Source: Mucilaginibacter terrigena
Lineage (GTDB): Bacteria; Bacteroidota; Bacteroidia; Sphingobacteriales; Sphingobacteriaceae
Reading direction: 5' to 3'
Assembly: GCF_004168255.1 (NCBI RefSeq)
Contig: NZ_SEWG01000011.1
Coordinates: forward strand, 1 to 62,354
DNA length: 62,354 nucleotides
Both the position numbers and the translations under genes were made by a program. Of the stretch, positions 33,538 to 41,405 are shown one piece after another. Positions within the stretch are counted from its first letter, which is position 1; each line of letters starts with the position of its first letter. The notes below the pieces were generated by a model. The model ran no database searches. It saw only the letters and a program-made list of their open reading frames with translations, and had not been told where the DNA came from.

Positions 33538-34674
33538 ATGAAAATAGGAATAGTTTGTTATCCAACCTTCGGCGGAAGCGGGGTGGTTGCTACCGAGTTA
33601 GGTAAAGCCCTTGCCGATAGGGGCCACCAGATCCACTTTGTTACTTACAACCAGCCGGCGCGCCTCGATTTTTTTTCAGAGAACCTTTTTTACCATGAGG
33701 TATCGGTATCACAATACCCTTTGTTTGATTACCCACCATATGAGTTAGCACTGGCCAGCCGTTTGGTTGATGTGGTAAGGTTCGAAAAACTGGACCTGCT
33801 GCATGTACATTATGCTATACCACATGCATCGGCAGCATATATGGCTAAGCAGATCCTGGCTACCTATGGTATCTCTATCCCGTTTATCACTACCCTGCAC
33901 GGTACAGATATCACGCTGGTAGGGCAGGATAGTACCTACAAGCCGGTGGTAACTTTCTCCATCAATAAATCCGACGGGGTGACCGCCGTATCTGAACATT
34001 TGAAACAGGATACCTATAAGTACTTTGATATTGAAAAGGATATTAAAGTGATCCCCAATTTTATTGACCTTACCCGTTTTAGCCTTAAAGCCAAGGACCA
34101 CTTTAAAAAAGCCATAGCGCCTAACGGCGAAAAGGTGCTGGTGCATACCTCCAACTTTCGTAAGGTAAAACGTACCGAAGATGTGATAAAGATGTTTGCC
34201 AAGGTGGTTGAAAAGATCCCGTCGAAATTGTTAATGGTAGGCGATGGCGGCGAGCGGTCGGTATGCGAGCAGCTGAGCCGCGACCTGGGCATTAACGAGC
34301 ATGTGCGCTTTTTGGGCAAGCAGGATGCAATAGAAGAGATCCTTTCGGTATCCGACCTGTTCCTGATGCCATCGCAGTCGGAAAGCTTTGGTTTGGCCGC
34401 CTTAGAGGCTATGGCCTGTAAAGTGCCTGTAATAAGCAGTAACGCCGGCGGTTTGCCCGAACTGAATATTGAAGGTGTAACCGGCTATTTAAAAGATGTA
34501 GGCGATGTTGATGGCATGGCCGAACGCGCCATTTATATACTGGAGGATGAAGAAAGGCTGAACCAGTTTAAAGAAAATGCCCTTGCCCGCGCTAAAGAAC
34601 TGGAGCTGGCCAATATTATGCCATTGTATGAAAATTATTACCGCGAGATCATTGAGAGCAGTAAACAGCAATAA
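33538..34674 (+). CDS. bshA: N-acetyl-alpha-D-glucosaminyl L-malate synthase BshA
   Basis: 378 residues, GT-B fold, family GT4. It joins GlcNAc from UDP-GlcNAc to L-malate, the first step of bacillithiol synthesis. The N-terminus MKIGIVCYPTFGGSGVVATELGKALADRGHQIHFVT is diagnostic, as is HVHYAIPHASAAYMAKQIL. The donor site shows SESFGLAALEAMACKVPVISSNAGGLPE (E-x7-E). No bshB or bshC lies in this window, but a bacillithiol-linked ytxJ is encoded at 49097-49426. Confidence 0.97.
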   Translation: MKIGIVCYPTFGGSGVVATELGKALADRGHQIHFVTYNQPARLDFFSENLFYHEVSVSQYPLFDYPPYELALASRLVDVVRFEKLDLLHVHYAIPHASAAYMAKQILATYGISIPFITTLHGTDITLVGQDSTYKPVVTFSINKSDGVTAVSEHLKQDTYKYFDIEKDIKVIPNFIDLTRFSLKAKDHFKKAIAPNGEKVLVHTSNFRKVKRTEDVIKMFAKVVEKIPSKLLMVGDGGERSVCEQLSRDLGINEHVRFLGKQDAIEEILSVSDLFLMPSQSESFGLAALEAMACKVPVISSNAGGLPELNIEGVTGYLKDVGDVDGMAERAIYILEDEERLNQFKENALARAKELELANIMPLYENYYREIIESSKQQ

Positions 34675-34747
34675 TATTATATTATTATAACCTTTTGGCC
34701 TGATTTGTGTTTATACCTCAAATAACACATATTATATAAGACCAAAC

Positions 34748-35248
34748 ATGAAAAAGATATTTCAAACATCAATCGCAATTTTAGCCCTTGCCTTTATTTT
34801 TTCGGCTTGTTCAACGCCGCAGAACACTAATTCTGGAACAACATCATCTTCCAGCGTATCGCGTGGTAAGTTTGTAGGCACCTGGACATTAACAAACGTA
34901 AGTTACGACGGGCTTGTAGCCGGAGCGGTACAAAACGTATTTGACCAGGCCCCGCCGGAAGCATTTGTAGGCAGTACCTGGAAATTCACCAACAGCGGTA
35001 ACGGTATTTATACATTAACCAATGGCACTTCGCAAACCATATTTTGGTCGGTGTTTAATGGTGGTACAACCGGCACACAGTTTCAGTTTAAAAAGTTGTA
35101 TGAAGGGGATAAAGCCAAGAACGTACAGGAAGGTTACCGTTTAGATATTGGGGTTATTGATAACACTACCATGACCCTGCGCTCGCCTGTAGCAATAGGC
35201 AATGGCGCTAATGGCTATATTATTTACTCGTTTACCAAAGCGCAGTAA
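34748..35248 (+). CDS. Lipocalin-like lipoprotein
   Basis: 166 residues. Signal peptide with lipobox IFSAC, Ser/Thr linker, then KFVGTWTLTNVSYDG, the GxW opening typical of small lipocalin-like domains (Lipocalin_4/5 group) in Bacteroidota lipoproteins. The remainder is a series of beta strands ending in NGYIIYSFTKAQ. Ligand and role unknown. Monocistronic, ended by a long hairpin. Confidence 0.7.
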   Translation: MKKIFQTSIAILALAFIFSACSTPQNTNSGTTSSSSVSRGKFVGTWTLTNVSYDGLVAGAVQNVFDQAPPEAFVGSTWKFTNSGNGIYTLTNGTSQTIFWSVFNGGTTGTQFQFKKLYEGDKAKNVQEGYRLDIGVIDNTTMTLRSPVAIGNGANGYIIYSFTKAQ

Positions 35249-35268
35249 AAAAGTTTAAAGCAGAAAGC

Positions 35269-35321
35269 GAAAAGCTCAAAGCGATAGTGGTTACTATCAG
35301 GCTTTGAGCTTTTCTTTTTTT
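35269..35321 (+). terminator. Two-tier hairpin terminator between convergent genes
   Basis: GAAAAGCTCAAAGC (35269-35282) pairs with GCTTTGAGCTTTTC (35301-35314), with a second stem inside (GATAGT/ACTATC) and T residues after it. Confidence 0.85.
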
Positions 35322-35347
35322 AATTGCTTTATGTTTCGGCTTTTTGC

Positions 35348-36481
35348 TTACATCGCCGGGGCAAATTTAACACAAACAGGGTTGCCAACCTGTATGCGCG
35401 AAACCGCGTTTAATATCTTACCGGTGTTTTCGTCTATCTTATACACTATAACCGTGTCGCTGTTTTGGTGAGCCACTATCAGGTACTTTCCGGTGGGGTC
35501 AATTGCAAAATTACGCGGGCCCTTACCACCTGATGGCTTGCGTTCTATAAAGGTAAGTTCGCCGTTCTCCTGGTTTATGGCAAATACAGATATGTCATTG
35601 GCATCACCGCGGTTAGTAGCATACAAAAACTTGCCGTTTGGGGAAACATGGATATCGGCAGCCCCGGTAGTCCCTTTAAATCCATCAGCCAACAGACTAA
35701 TATCCTGGCGTTGTTTTGGTTTTCCGTTGTTATAGTCAAATACCACTACGCTGCTACCCATTTCGGTGATCAGGTATAATGTTTTCTTATTGTTCGAGAA
35801 AGCCAGATGGCGTGGGCCATAGCCAGGTTTTACGCTTACAAACGCAGGGTTTGCCGGTACTATCGGGTTGGTTTTGCCGCCTTTGTATTTGGTAATGTTT
35901 ATTTTATCGGTACCAAGATCGGTATATAGCACGTATTTTTCATCCGGGGATAATACCGCGGTATGCACATGCGCTTTTTCCTGTCTTTCTGCATTAACGC
36001 CATGTCCATCATCTTTAATAGTTTGTACTGCAGGGGCAATTGAGCCATCAACGTTTATGGGCAGTACTGCTATGTTACCACCCGAGTAATTGGCCACAAA
36101 AAGGTTTTTCTGATCCTTATCAACCGAGATATAGCATGGCGAGCCGCCTAATGTTGATACCTTATTAATGAAAGTTAATTTTCCTGTTTTTGGTTCGAAT
36201 GCGAATGAGCTTACCTCGCCGTTATCGTTCTCGTTAACCGCGTAAACAAACTTGTTATTGCTTGATACAGCAAGGTATGATGGGTTGCTTACATCATCTA
36301 TCTGGTTTAAATACGCCAGCCTGCCGCTTTCGGTATAAAATCGATAAACGGCAATACCTTTACTGCTTCCGCTGGTATAAGCGCCTACTAAAAGGTCGAA
36401 GCTTTTTGGGAATACCGGCTTTTTTTGGGCGAACCCCACTACAGGCGCAAGCATAGAGATCAGGATCAGGAATTTTTTCAT
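35348..36481 (-). CDS. Secreted lactonase-family (6-phosphogluconolactonase-like) beta propeller
   Basis: 377 residues. Signal peptide MKKFLILISMLAPVVGFAQ. The body is a seven-bladed YbhE/Lactonase_7 propeller; repeated blade signatures include NPSYLAVSSNNKFVYAVNE, SPCYISVDKDQKNLFVANYSGG, GPRHLAFSNNKKTLYLITE, AADIHVSPNGKFLYATNRG and GPRNFAIDPTGKYLIVAHQNSD. Cytosolic relatives hydrolyse 6-phosphogluconolactone; an exported member more probably acts on an extracellular sugar lactone. Convergent with the lipocalin-like gene. Confidence 0.9.
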   Translation of the reverse strand: MKKFLILISMLAPVVGFAQKKPVFPKSFDLLVGAYTSGSSKGIAVYRFYTESGRLAYLNQIDDVSNPSYLAVSSNNKFVYAVNENDNGEVSSFAFEPKTGKLTFINKVSTLGGSPCYISVDKDQKNLFVANYSGGNIAVLPINVDGSIAPAVQTIKDDGHGVNAERQEKAHVHTAVLSPDEKYVLYTDLGTDKINITKYKGGKTNPIVPANPAFVSVKPGYGPRHLAFSNNKKTLYLITEMGSSVVVFDYNNGKPKQRQDISLLADGFKGTTGAADIHVSPNGKFLYATNRGDANDISVFAINQENGELTFIERKPSGGKGPRNFAIDPTGKYLIVAHQNSDTVIVYKIDENTGKILNAVSRIQVGNPVCVKFAPAM

Positions 36482-36610
36482 CAGTACTATATTGGTTTAT
36501 AAGTGCAAGTTAATAAAATCATTAAAGAAGATGGCACTACTTATTAATAATGTGTAAGACGCGGGTGGGGGCGATTAGTTTAATCTAAGATTCGGCTAAT
36601 CCCCCAAAAC

Positions 36611-36637
36611 AAAAAAGGCGCCTAACGACGCCTTTAT
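36611..36637 (-). terminator. Intrinsic terminator of the pseudouridine synthase gene
   Basis: Read on the - strand: AAAGGCG, short loop, CGCCTTTTTTGTTTT. It lies 25 bases beyond the stop. Confidence 0.85.
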
Positions 36638-36662
36638 ATATTCTGATACTAAATCGGACAGC

Positions 36663-38084
36663 TTATTTTATCAAATGCTTCAATTGTATCACTTCCTTTT
36701 CATCAAGGTATCTCCAACGGCCGCGTGGCAGGTCTTTCTTGGTAAGGTTGGCGTAAACCGAGCGGTCGAGCTTTACAACATCATAACCAAGCGATTCGAA
36801 AATACGGCGTACAATACGGTTTTTGCCGCTATGGATCTGTATACCAATTTCTTTTTTAGTGCCACCTGCAACGTACGATACGCTATCAGGTTTTATCAAC
36901 CCGTCCTCCAGCTCTAAACCAAACTCAATTTTGTTCAAGTCGCCCTGGCTAAGCGCTTTATTCAGTTCAACCAGGTAAAGCTTGGTAACGCTGTTACGCG
37001 GGTGCGATAGTTTATCTGCCAGGTCGCCGTCGTTGGTCATTAATATTAAACCGGTAGTGTTACGGTCAAGGCGGCCAACGGGGTATATGCGTTCGCGGCT
37101 GGCTTTTTCTACCAGGTGCATAACGGTACGGCGCTCTTGCGGGTCATCCGTAGTAGTAATATAATCTTTAGGCTTGTTAAGCAGTACGTAAACGTTCTTC
37201 TCGCGCTTTAAAGCCTCGCCGTTGTAGCGTACCAGGTCTTTAAGCGGGTCAACCTTGTGGCCAAGTTCAGAGATAACTTCACCGTTTACCGATACCACAC
37301 CAGCGGCTATCAGTTCATCAGCCTTACGGCGACTACAGATACCTGCATTGGCAATATAACGGTTAAGGCGGATCAGGCCATCATCCTTAGTTTTTACAAC
37401 CGGGTTTTTACGGCCGCGCATGGTAGGTTTTGATGGTGCATCATCACCCTCGCGTTTGCGGAAACCTGTTGATGTACTTGGGAAATCTTTTTTGCCGCCA
37501 CGGGTGCCGCTAAATTTTTTCTCGCCTTCAAAGCTTTTCTTTGGTCCGTCGGTACCGGCGGGGCGCCTGTTAAAAGGCTTGTCGCCAGATACTGGGTTTT
37601 TACGCGGGCCGTATGATGCCGGGCCTAAACCTGGTTTTTTATAGCTGCTGCGTTCGCTGTCGCCGGTTTCGGGGCGGCCGCTGTATGGTTTATCGCGTGG
37701 GGTAAAGTTTTTGCGCTCGCCTTGTGGTGCATCGCCGCCGAAGCTGCGTTTTGGGCGGTCGCCATCTGCCGGCCTGCCGCTGTATGGCCTGCCTTTTGGT
37801 ACAAATGCTTTTTTATCACCAAATGATGATGTTGGGCCCGAGCCATAGCTTTTCTTTGGCCTTTCGGTGCCATCAGCATCTGGTTTACCTGTGTTTGGTT
37901 TTGAATAGGCAGATCCTCTTTTATCTGTAGAGAAGTTTTTTTTGCCATCTGTACGGCCTGCGCCAAAGGGTTTTCCTGTAGAGGATGATGATGGTCTTTT
38001 GGTGCTATCACCGCCACTTTTTGAGCGGCCTTGTGATTTGTTGGGCCTGTCGTCGCGACTACCTGCTGGTCTTTTAAATACCAT
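36663..38084 (-). CDS. RluB/RsuA-type pseudouridine synthase with long low-complexity N-terminus
   Basis: 473 residues. The C-terminal half is a normal large-subunit-type synthase: S4 RNA-binding domain (RLNRYIANAGICSRRKADEL, from about residue 232) and catalytic domain with GRLDRNTTGLILMTNDGDL (catalytic Asp near 338), then KSGKNRIVRRIFESLGYDV-like end (HSGKNRIVRRIFE). The first ~225 residues are a repeat-rich, highly basic tract of Lys, Arg, Gly, Ser and Pro with recurring units of the form (K/R)PYSGRPxxGD and KxFxxxD. This region must be disordered and probably binds RNA. Such extensions occur in Bacteroidota synthases. Confidence 0.92.
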   Translation of the reverse strand: MVFKRPAGSRDDRPNKSQGRSKSGGDSTKRPSSSSTGKPFGAGRTDGKKNFSTDKRGSAYSKPNTGKPDADGTERPKKSYGSGPTSSFGDKKAFVPKGRPYSGRPADGDRPKRSFGGDAPQGERKNFTPRDKPYSGRPETGDSERSSYKKPGLGPASYGPRKNPVSGDKPFNRRPAGTDGPKKSFEGEKKFSGTRGGKKDFPSTSTGFRKREGDDAPSKPTMRGRKNPVVKTKDDGLIRLNRYIANAGICSRRKADELIAAGVVSVNGEVISELGHKVDPLKDLVRYNGEALKREKNVYVLLNKPKDYITTTDDPQERRTVMHLVEKASRERIYPVGRLDRNTTGLILMTNDGDLADKLSHPRNSVTKLYLVELNKALSQGDLNKIEFGLELEDGLIKPDSVSYVAGGTKKEIGIQIHSGKNRIVRRIFESLGYDVVKLDRSVYANLTKKDLPRGRWRYLDEKEVIQLKHLIK

Positions 38085-38245
38085 ATTTTTTTGTTTTGCG
38101 CTTTCGCAGCGTGAGGGTCAAAAGTACAATAATTTAACCAAAAAAACAACTTTTTAATCGGGTTCAAAAAGCACGTTTAAACTACTTTAAAGCACGATTT
38201 TTGGCTTATTTTAAAATGCCCAAAACACTAAGGGTATTATAAGTG

Positions 38246-38277
38246 TTTGATAATCTGCTTTATATAACGTACCTTTG
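38246..38277 (+). promoter_or_regulatory. Promoter of the lytic transglycosylase gene
   Basis: TTTG (38246-38249), 20 bases, then TACCTTTG (38270-38277): a textbook Bacteroidota -33/-7 pair, 27 bases before the ATG. Confidence 0.75.
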
Positions 38278-38304
38278 CAGCACATCATACCAAATGTTTA
38301 ATTA

Positions 38305-39093
38305 ATGAGTAAAATTGAAATGACTAAAAAACACTTAATTACGTGCTCCGTAATCGTGGTGCTGGTTATCATTTCCAGTCTTAACATTTTCAGTACAACA
38401 CCGGTATTTCCGGCAAAACACATCGCTTACACACCTTCAAATTTGTTGTTCAGCAAGCCCGCTGACGACGCCGGAGAAGCGTTTAGTTTTGCCAACGAGG
38501 CACTACCGGTAAACGACAAAAAAGTAGATTTTAAATTAAAAAAATCAATAGCAAAGCACAGGTACAAAACAGTTCAGTCGAACGTTTTACATGCTAAAGC
38601 CGACAAGATGTTCCCTATCATCGAGCCTATCTTAAAAGCCTACGGTATCCCCGAAGATTTTAAGTTTGTACCGCTGGTAGAATCGGGCTTATGCGAAGGT
38701 ACATCGCCAAAAGGCGCGCGTGGCGTTTGGCAGTTTATGCCGGGCACTGCACGCTCGTATGGCTTAAAGGTTGGCCACGGTAAAGATGAACGCCTGAATT
38801 TGCGTAAATCAACCATTGCTGCCTGCAAGTACATTAAAGAACTGTACGGCGAATTTAACAGCTGGACACTGGCCGCTGCTGCTTACAACAACGGTTCGAT
38901 AAAGCTGGAACGCGCTATAAACAAGCAAAATGAGGATAACTACTTCCGCATGACGCTTAACCGCGAAACCGGTTCGTACGTTTACAAGCTTATAGCCATG
39001 AAAGAGATCATCAATAACCCTGCGAAGTATGGTTATAAGAACTTTTACAGCTATCTGCAAAAACCACTGCCATTTTTGGTAGCATACAATTAA
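38305..39093 (+). CDS. Membrane-anchored lytic transglycosylase (SLT domain)
   Basis: 262 residues; an ATG five codons downstream is an alternative. One N-terminal membrane helix (ITCSVIVVLVIISSLNIF). SLT domain from about residue 100: FVPLVESGLCEG with catalytic Glu126, SPKGARGVWQFMPGTARSYGL, AACKYIKELYGEFNSWTLAAAAYNNG. It cleaves peptidoglycan between MurNAc and GlcNAc to form anhydro ends. No LysM repeats, so it is shorter than MltD. Single gene with a good promoter and terminator. Confidence 0.93.
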   Translation: MSKIEMTKKHLITCSVIVVLVIISSLNIFSTTPVFPAKHIAYTPSNLLFSKPADDAGEAFSFANEALPVNDKKVDFKLKKSIAKHRYKTVQSNVLHAKADKMFPIIEPILKAYGIPEDFKFVPLVESGLCEGTSPKGARGVWQFMPGTARSYGLKVGHGKDERLNLRKSTIAACKYIKELYGEFNSWTLAAAAYNNGSIKLERAINKQNEDNYFRMTLNRETGSYVYKLIAMKEIINNPAKYGYKNFYSYLQKPLPFLVAYN

Positions 39094-39121
39094 AGTAATT
39101 TTAATATTACGGAGCACTTTT

Positions 39122-39152
39122 AAAAGGCCATCCCTGTTGGGGTGGCCTTTTT
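39122..39152 (+). terminator. Intrinsic terminator after the transglycosylase gene
   Basis: AAAAGGCCA-TCCC and GGGGTGGCCTTTTTT with loop TGTT. Confidence 0.9.
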
Positions 39153-39166
39153 TGTTGGCAGAAGTA

Positions 39167-39197
39167 GATTTGACAACTTTTTAAAAGTTGTCAAATC
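39167..39197. repeat. Perfect inverted repeat at the left edge of the AT-rich cassette
   Basis: GATTTGACAACTTTT and AAAAGTTGTCAAATC, 15-bp arms with a one-base centre. It stands 98 bases before the first cassette gene and just after a core-gene terminator. It may be an operator of the cassette, a second terminator or a trace of insertion. Confidence 0.6.
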
Positions 39198-39294
39198 TTT
39201 AAATCTTTTATTTTTCGTTCTGGATTATAGCTAAAGATATTTATTACATTAGTAACTAATATCAGGCAGCTCCTGAGCATTTAGACTATTTAAT

Positions 39295-40323
39295 ATGGCA
39301 ATTAAACTTTTTACAATCGATCAAGACGAAGTTATAAATAGTGAATTTATAACGGGGAAAACTAATTATGACTATGCATTAAAGCATTTTCTTCCGCTCA
39401 TTGATAGACTGGAAATACAAAGAAAAGGCCAAGATCCTAAATTTTATGGCAGGTTGGAAAGTGATATCCTAAAAGGATGTATAATGCCACCTATTACTCT
39501 CGCATTTGTTGGGTTAAAAGTTATAGACAAAAATTTATCTATTATTCAAGAGTTGATAAATAGTGAAATAGAAAATGCTTTTATTTTAGATGGATTACAA
39601 AGGTTAAGAACACTTCAAAGAGCAGCGAATAACAAAGAATATACGATTGATATGAATAGGCCAGTTTTCGTCAATATATTGCTTTGCGATTCTATGGATA
39701 AACTTTTATATCGAATGATCACTTTAAATAATGGACAAAAGCCAATGACTGCAAGGCATCAAATAGAAATTATTGCAAGTAATGTATACGATTTTTCAAA
39801 TTCGACTATAACTATTCAAACAGAAAAACACAAATCAAAAAAAGTAATCCCTGGTGCTTTTAAGCAAGCTGACTTTATAAAAGCCTATTTAGCATTCTTA
39901 AGTAAATCAATTAACATCGATAATGCTAAAATAATTGAGGGTAAAATGGATGAACTTATTGCAGATAAAATACTAGATACTAATATAAAGGAACAAGCAG
40001 TAGAATTTACCCAGGTGATTGATTTAATAGATCGATTTACAATAACCAACCCATATATAAAAAAGTGGTTTCAAAATGTCAATAACTTAATAGGATTTAG
40101 CTCTGCCATTTCTAACTCTTTTCAATCAATCTTTAAATTGGAAGGGATTGAGTTTGATCAGCACATTAGAATTTTTGAGAAAGCTTTTGAATATTTTGAT
40201 GTCTCAAAGATTCGGGTTGGAGACATTCGAAGAAAAACTTTATCTTACTTTATTAGAAATTTCGAAGAATTGAGAGATTTAGATGATATTAATTTGGTTG
40301 ATGTTTTATCACAAGAGATATAA
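39295..40323 (+). CDS. DGQHR/ParB-like domain protein of a putative defence cassette
   Basis: 342 residues, soluble. Not a known named gene. The segment LEIQRKGQDPKFYGRLESDILKGCIMPPITLAFV (about 40-73), then FILDGLQRLRTLQRA with Asp99-Gly-Leu-Gln-Arg103, then ITLNNGQKPMTARHQ (about 143), follows the order seen in DGQHR/DndB and DUF262/GmrS proteins of the ParB-like superfamily (R..., DGQxR, NxGQxP). The family assignment is my reading of motifs, not a search. The C-terminal half is helical and unrecognised. Its stop shares one base with the next start. Codon choice is far more AT-rich than in its neighbours: 15 G+C in the 60 bases 39901-39960 against 29 in 41881-41940 of uvrA. Confidence 0.7.
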   Translation: MAIKLFTIDQDEVINSEFITGKTNYDYALKHFLPLIDRLEIQRKGQDPKFYGRLESDILKGCIMPPITLAFVGLKVIDKNLSIIQELINSEIENAFILDGLQRLRTLQRAANNKEYTIDMNRPVFVNILLCDSMDKLLYRMITLNNGQKPMTARHQIEIIASNVYDFSNSTITIQTEKHKSKKVIPGAFKQADFIKAYLAFLSKSINIDNAKIIEGKMDELIADKILDTNIKEQAVEFTQVIDLIDRFTITNPYIKKWFQNVNNLIGFSSAISNSFQSIFKLEGIEFDQHIRIFEKAFEYFDVSKIRVGDIRRKTLSYFIRNFEELRDLDDINLVDVLSQEI

Positions 40324-41219
40324 TGGCATCATTTGAACAATTTGAACTTTGTGAGCCATTCATTCAATCAAATATCGAAAGGTTGCCTAACTCTCTAAGA
40401 TTAGATAAGAGTATAAAAGATGAAGGGAAACTTTATCGACTATTGATAGGGACTTTAGATATCAAGAATAACATCACGGGAGAAGTAATTAAGCAAAAAT
40501 CTAACTATTCAGTATTAGGTAAAAAGGAAAGGAATAAGTTTTCATTGCGATTGTTTACTGATCCGTTATCACCAACAGCTACGATTTCAGATTTAGATTT
40601 GCATCTAACTTCAGGTAATCCAAGTAATATTGTGTTATTTAAAGATTTAATAAATGAATATTGCAGTTTTTATTATTACAAAGCCAAAAATATTGACACG
40701 CTTGCCTATTTACATGTTTACCGAATTTTGGAAAGAATGTCGTATACGTTTCCTATGATGTACGCTTCTAAAGCCACAGACTATGTTGGGACTTTCAATA
40801 AACTTCAAAATTTTTTTAAGGGGTCAAATTCAGAACTTAAATTTTTTAACCTTTTTATTGAAGACTTTTTTGAAGAGGAATTTTTAGAATATAAGGTAAA
40901 AATTAATATTACCGCATATAATCAAGATATCAAAGAGAGTTATTATAGAATACTAAAAATGTTATGCAGTAGCAATGATCCAGTAATTACGCTAACTGAC
41001 TTTAATGAATTTTCAGATATAACCTTTGAAAATAGGAATACTATAAATCTTCTAATTCATTTAAGGAATAGGTATTTTCATTTTGCTTCTGGAGGACAAA
41101 GAAATATCAAATCATCAGAAATGATTGAACCCAATGATTTTTATAGAATTCTAAATGAACATTTTGTCAACTGGTTGGCGGTAGTTTATTTTAAAATTGC
41201 AAAATCATCAATACGATAA
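40323..41219 (+). CDS. HEPN-like protein with R-x4-H motif, partner of the DGQHR-like gene
   Basis: 298 residues, soluble, coupled to the preceding gene through TAATG. No named family recognised. The C-terminal third contains NLLIHLRNRYFHF: Arg248-Asn-x3-His253 fits the RNxxxH form of HEPN ribonuclease domains, set in a predicted helix and followed by a helical end (DFYRILNEHFVNWLAVVYFKIAK). The N-terminal part is mixed strand and helix without clear motifs. HEPN proteins are common RNA-cleaving effectors in toxin-antitoxin, abortive-infection and CRISPR systems. As part of an AT-rich two-gene unit inserted between cell-wall and DNA-repair genes, an effector role is plausible but unproven. 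Confidence 0.65.
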   Translation: MASFEQFELCEPFIQSNIERLPNSLRLDKSIKDEGKLYRLLIGTLDIKNNITGEVIKQKSNYSVLGKKERNKFSLRLFTDPLSPTATISDLDLHLTSGNPSNIVLFKDLINEYCSFYYYKAKNIDTLAYLHVYRILERMSYTFPMMYASKATDYVGTFNKLQNFFKGSNSELKFFNLFIEDFFEEEFLEYKVKINITAYNQDIKESYYRILKMLCSSNDPVITLTDFNEFSDITFENRNTINLLIHLRNRYFHFASGGQRNIKSSEMIEPNDFYRILNEHFVNWLAVVYFKIAKSSIR

Positions 41220-41328
41220 TTTGTTTATAAATAATTGAGCTCCTCCAATCTTATTTCTTCCCAATTAATTTTACACAAACACTATATTCTGCCCCATGGG
41301 TTTACTATAAATCACCGCCACTTTTCCG

Positions 41329-41336
41329 TATATTTG
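41329..41336 (+). promoter_or_regulatory. Candidate -7 element of uvrA
   Basis: TATATTTG fits TAnnTTTG, 69 bases before the uvrA ATG. No good -33 partner is seen. The surrounding 186-base gap holds no gene. Confidence 0.45.
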
Positions 41337-41405
41337 CGAACTTTTTTAGTATTAATGCGGCCAATAAAAACTTAGCCGTATCTGTCTTGTTTTCTGGAAG
41401 AATAT

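Noticed and set aside
37625..38167. 180-residue open frame on the - strand
   Set aside because: It is an off-frame reading of the repetitive N-terminus of the pseudouridine synthase; composition is Gln, Ala, His and Lys rich without any domain.
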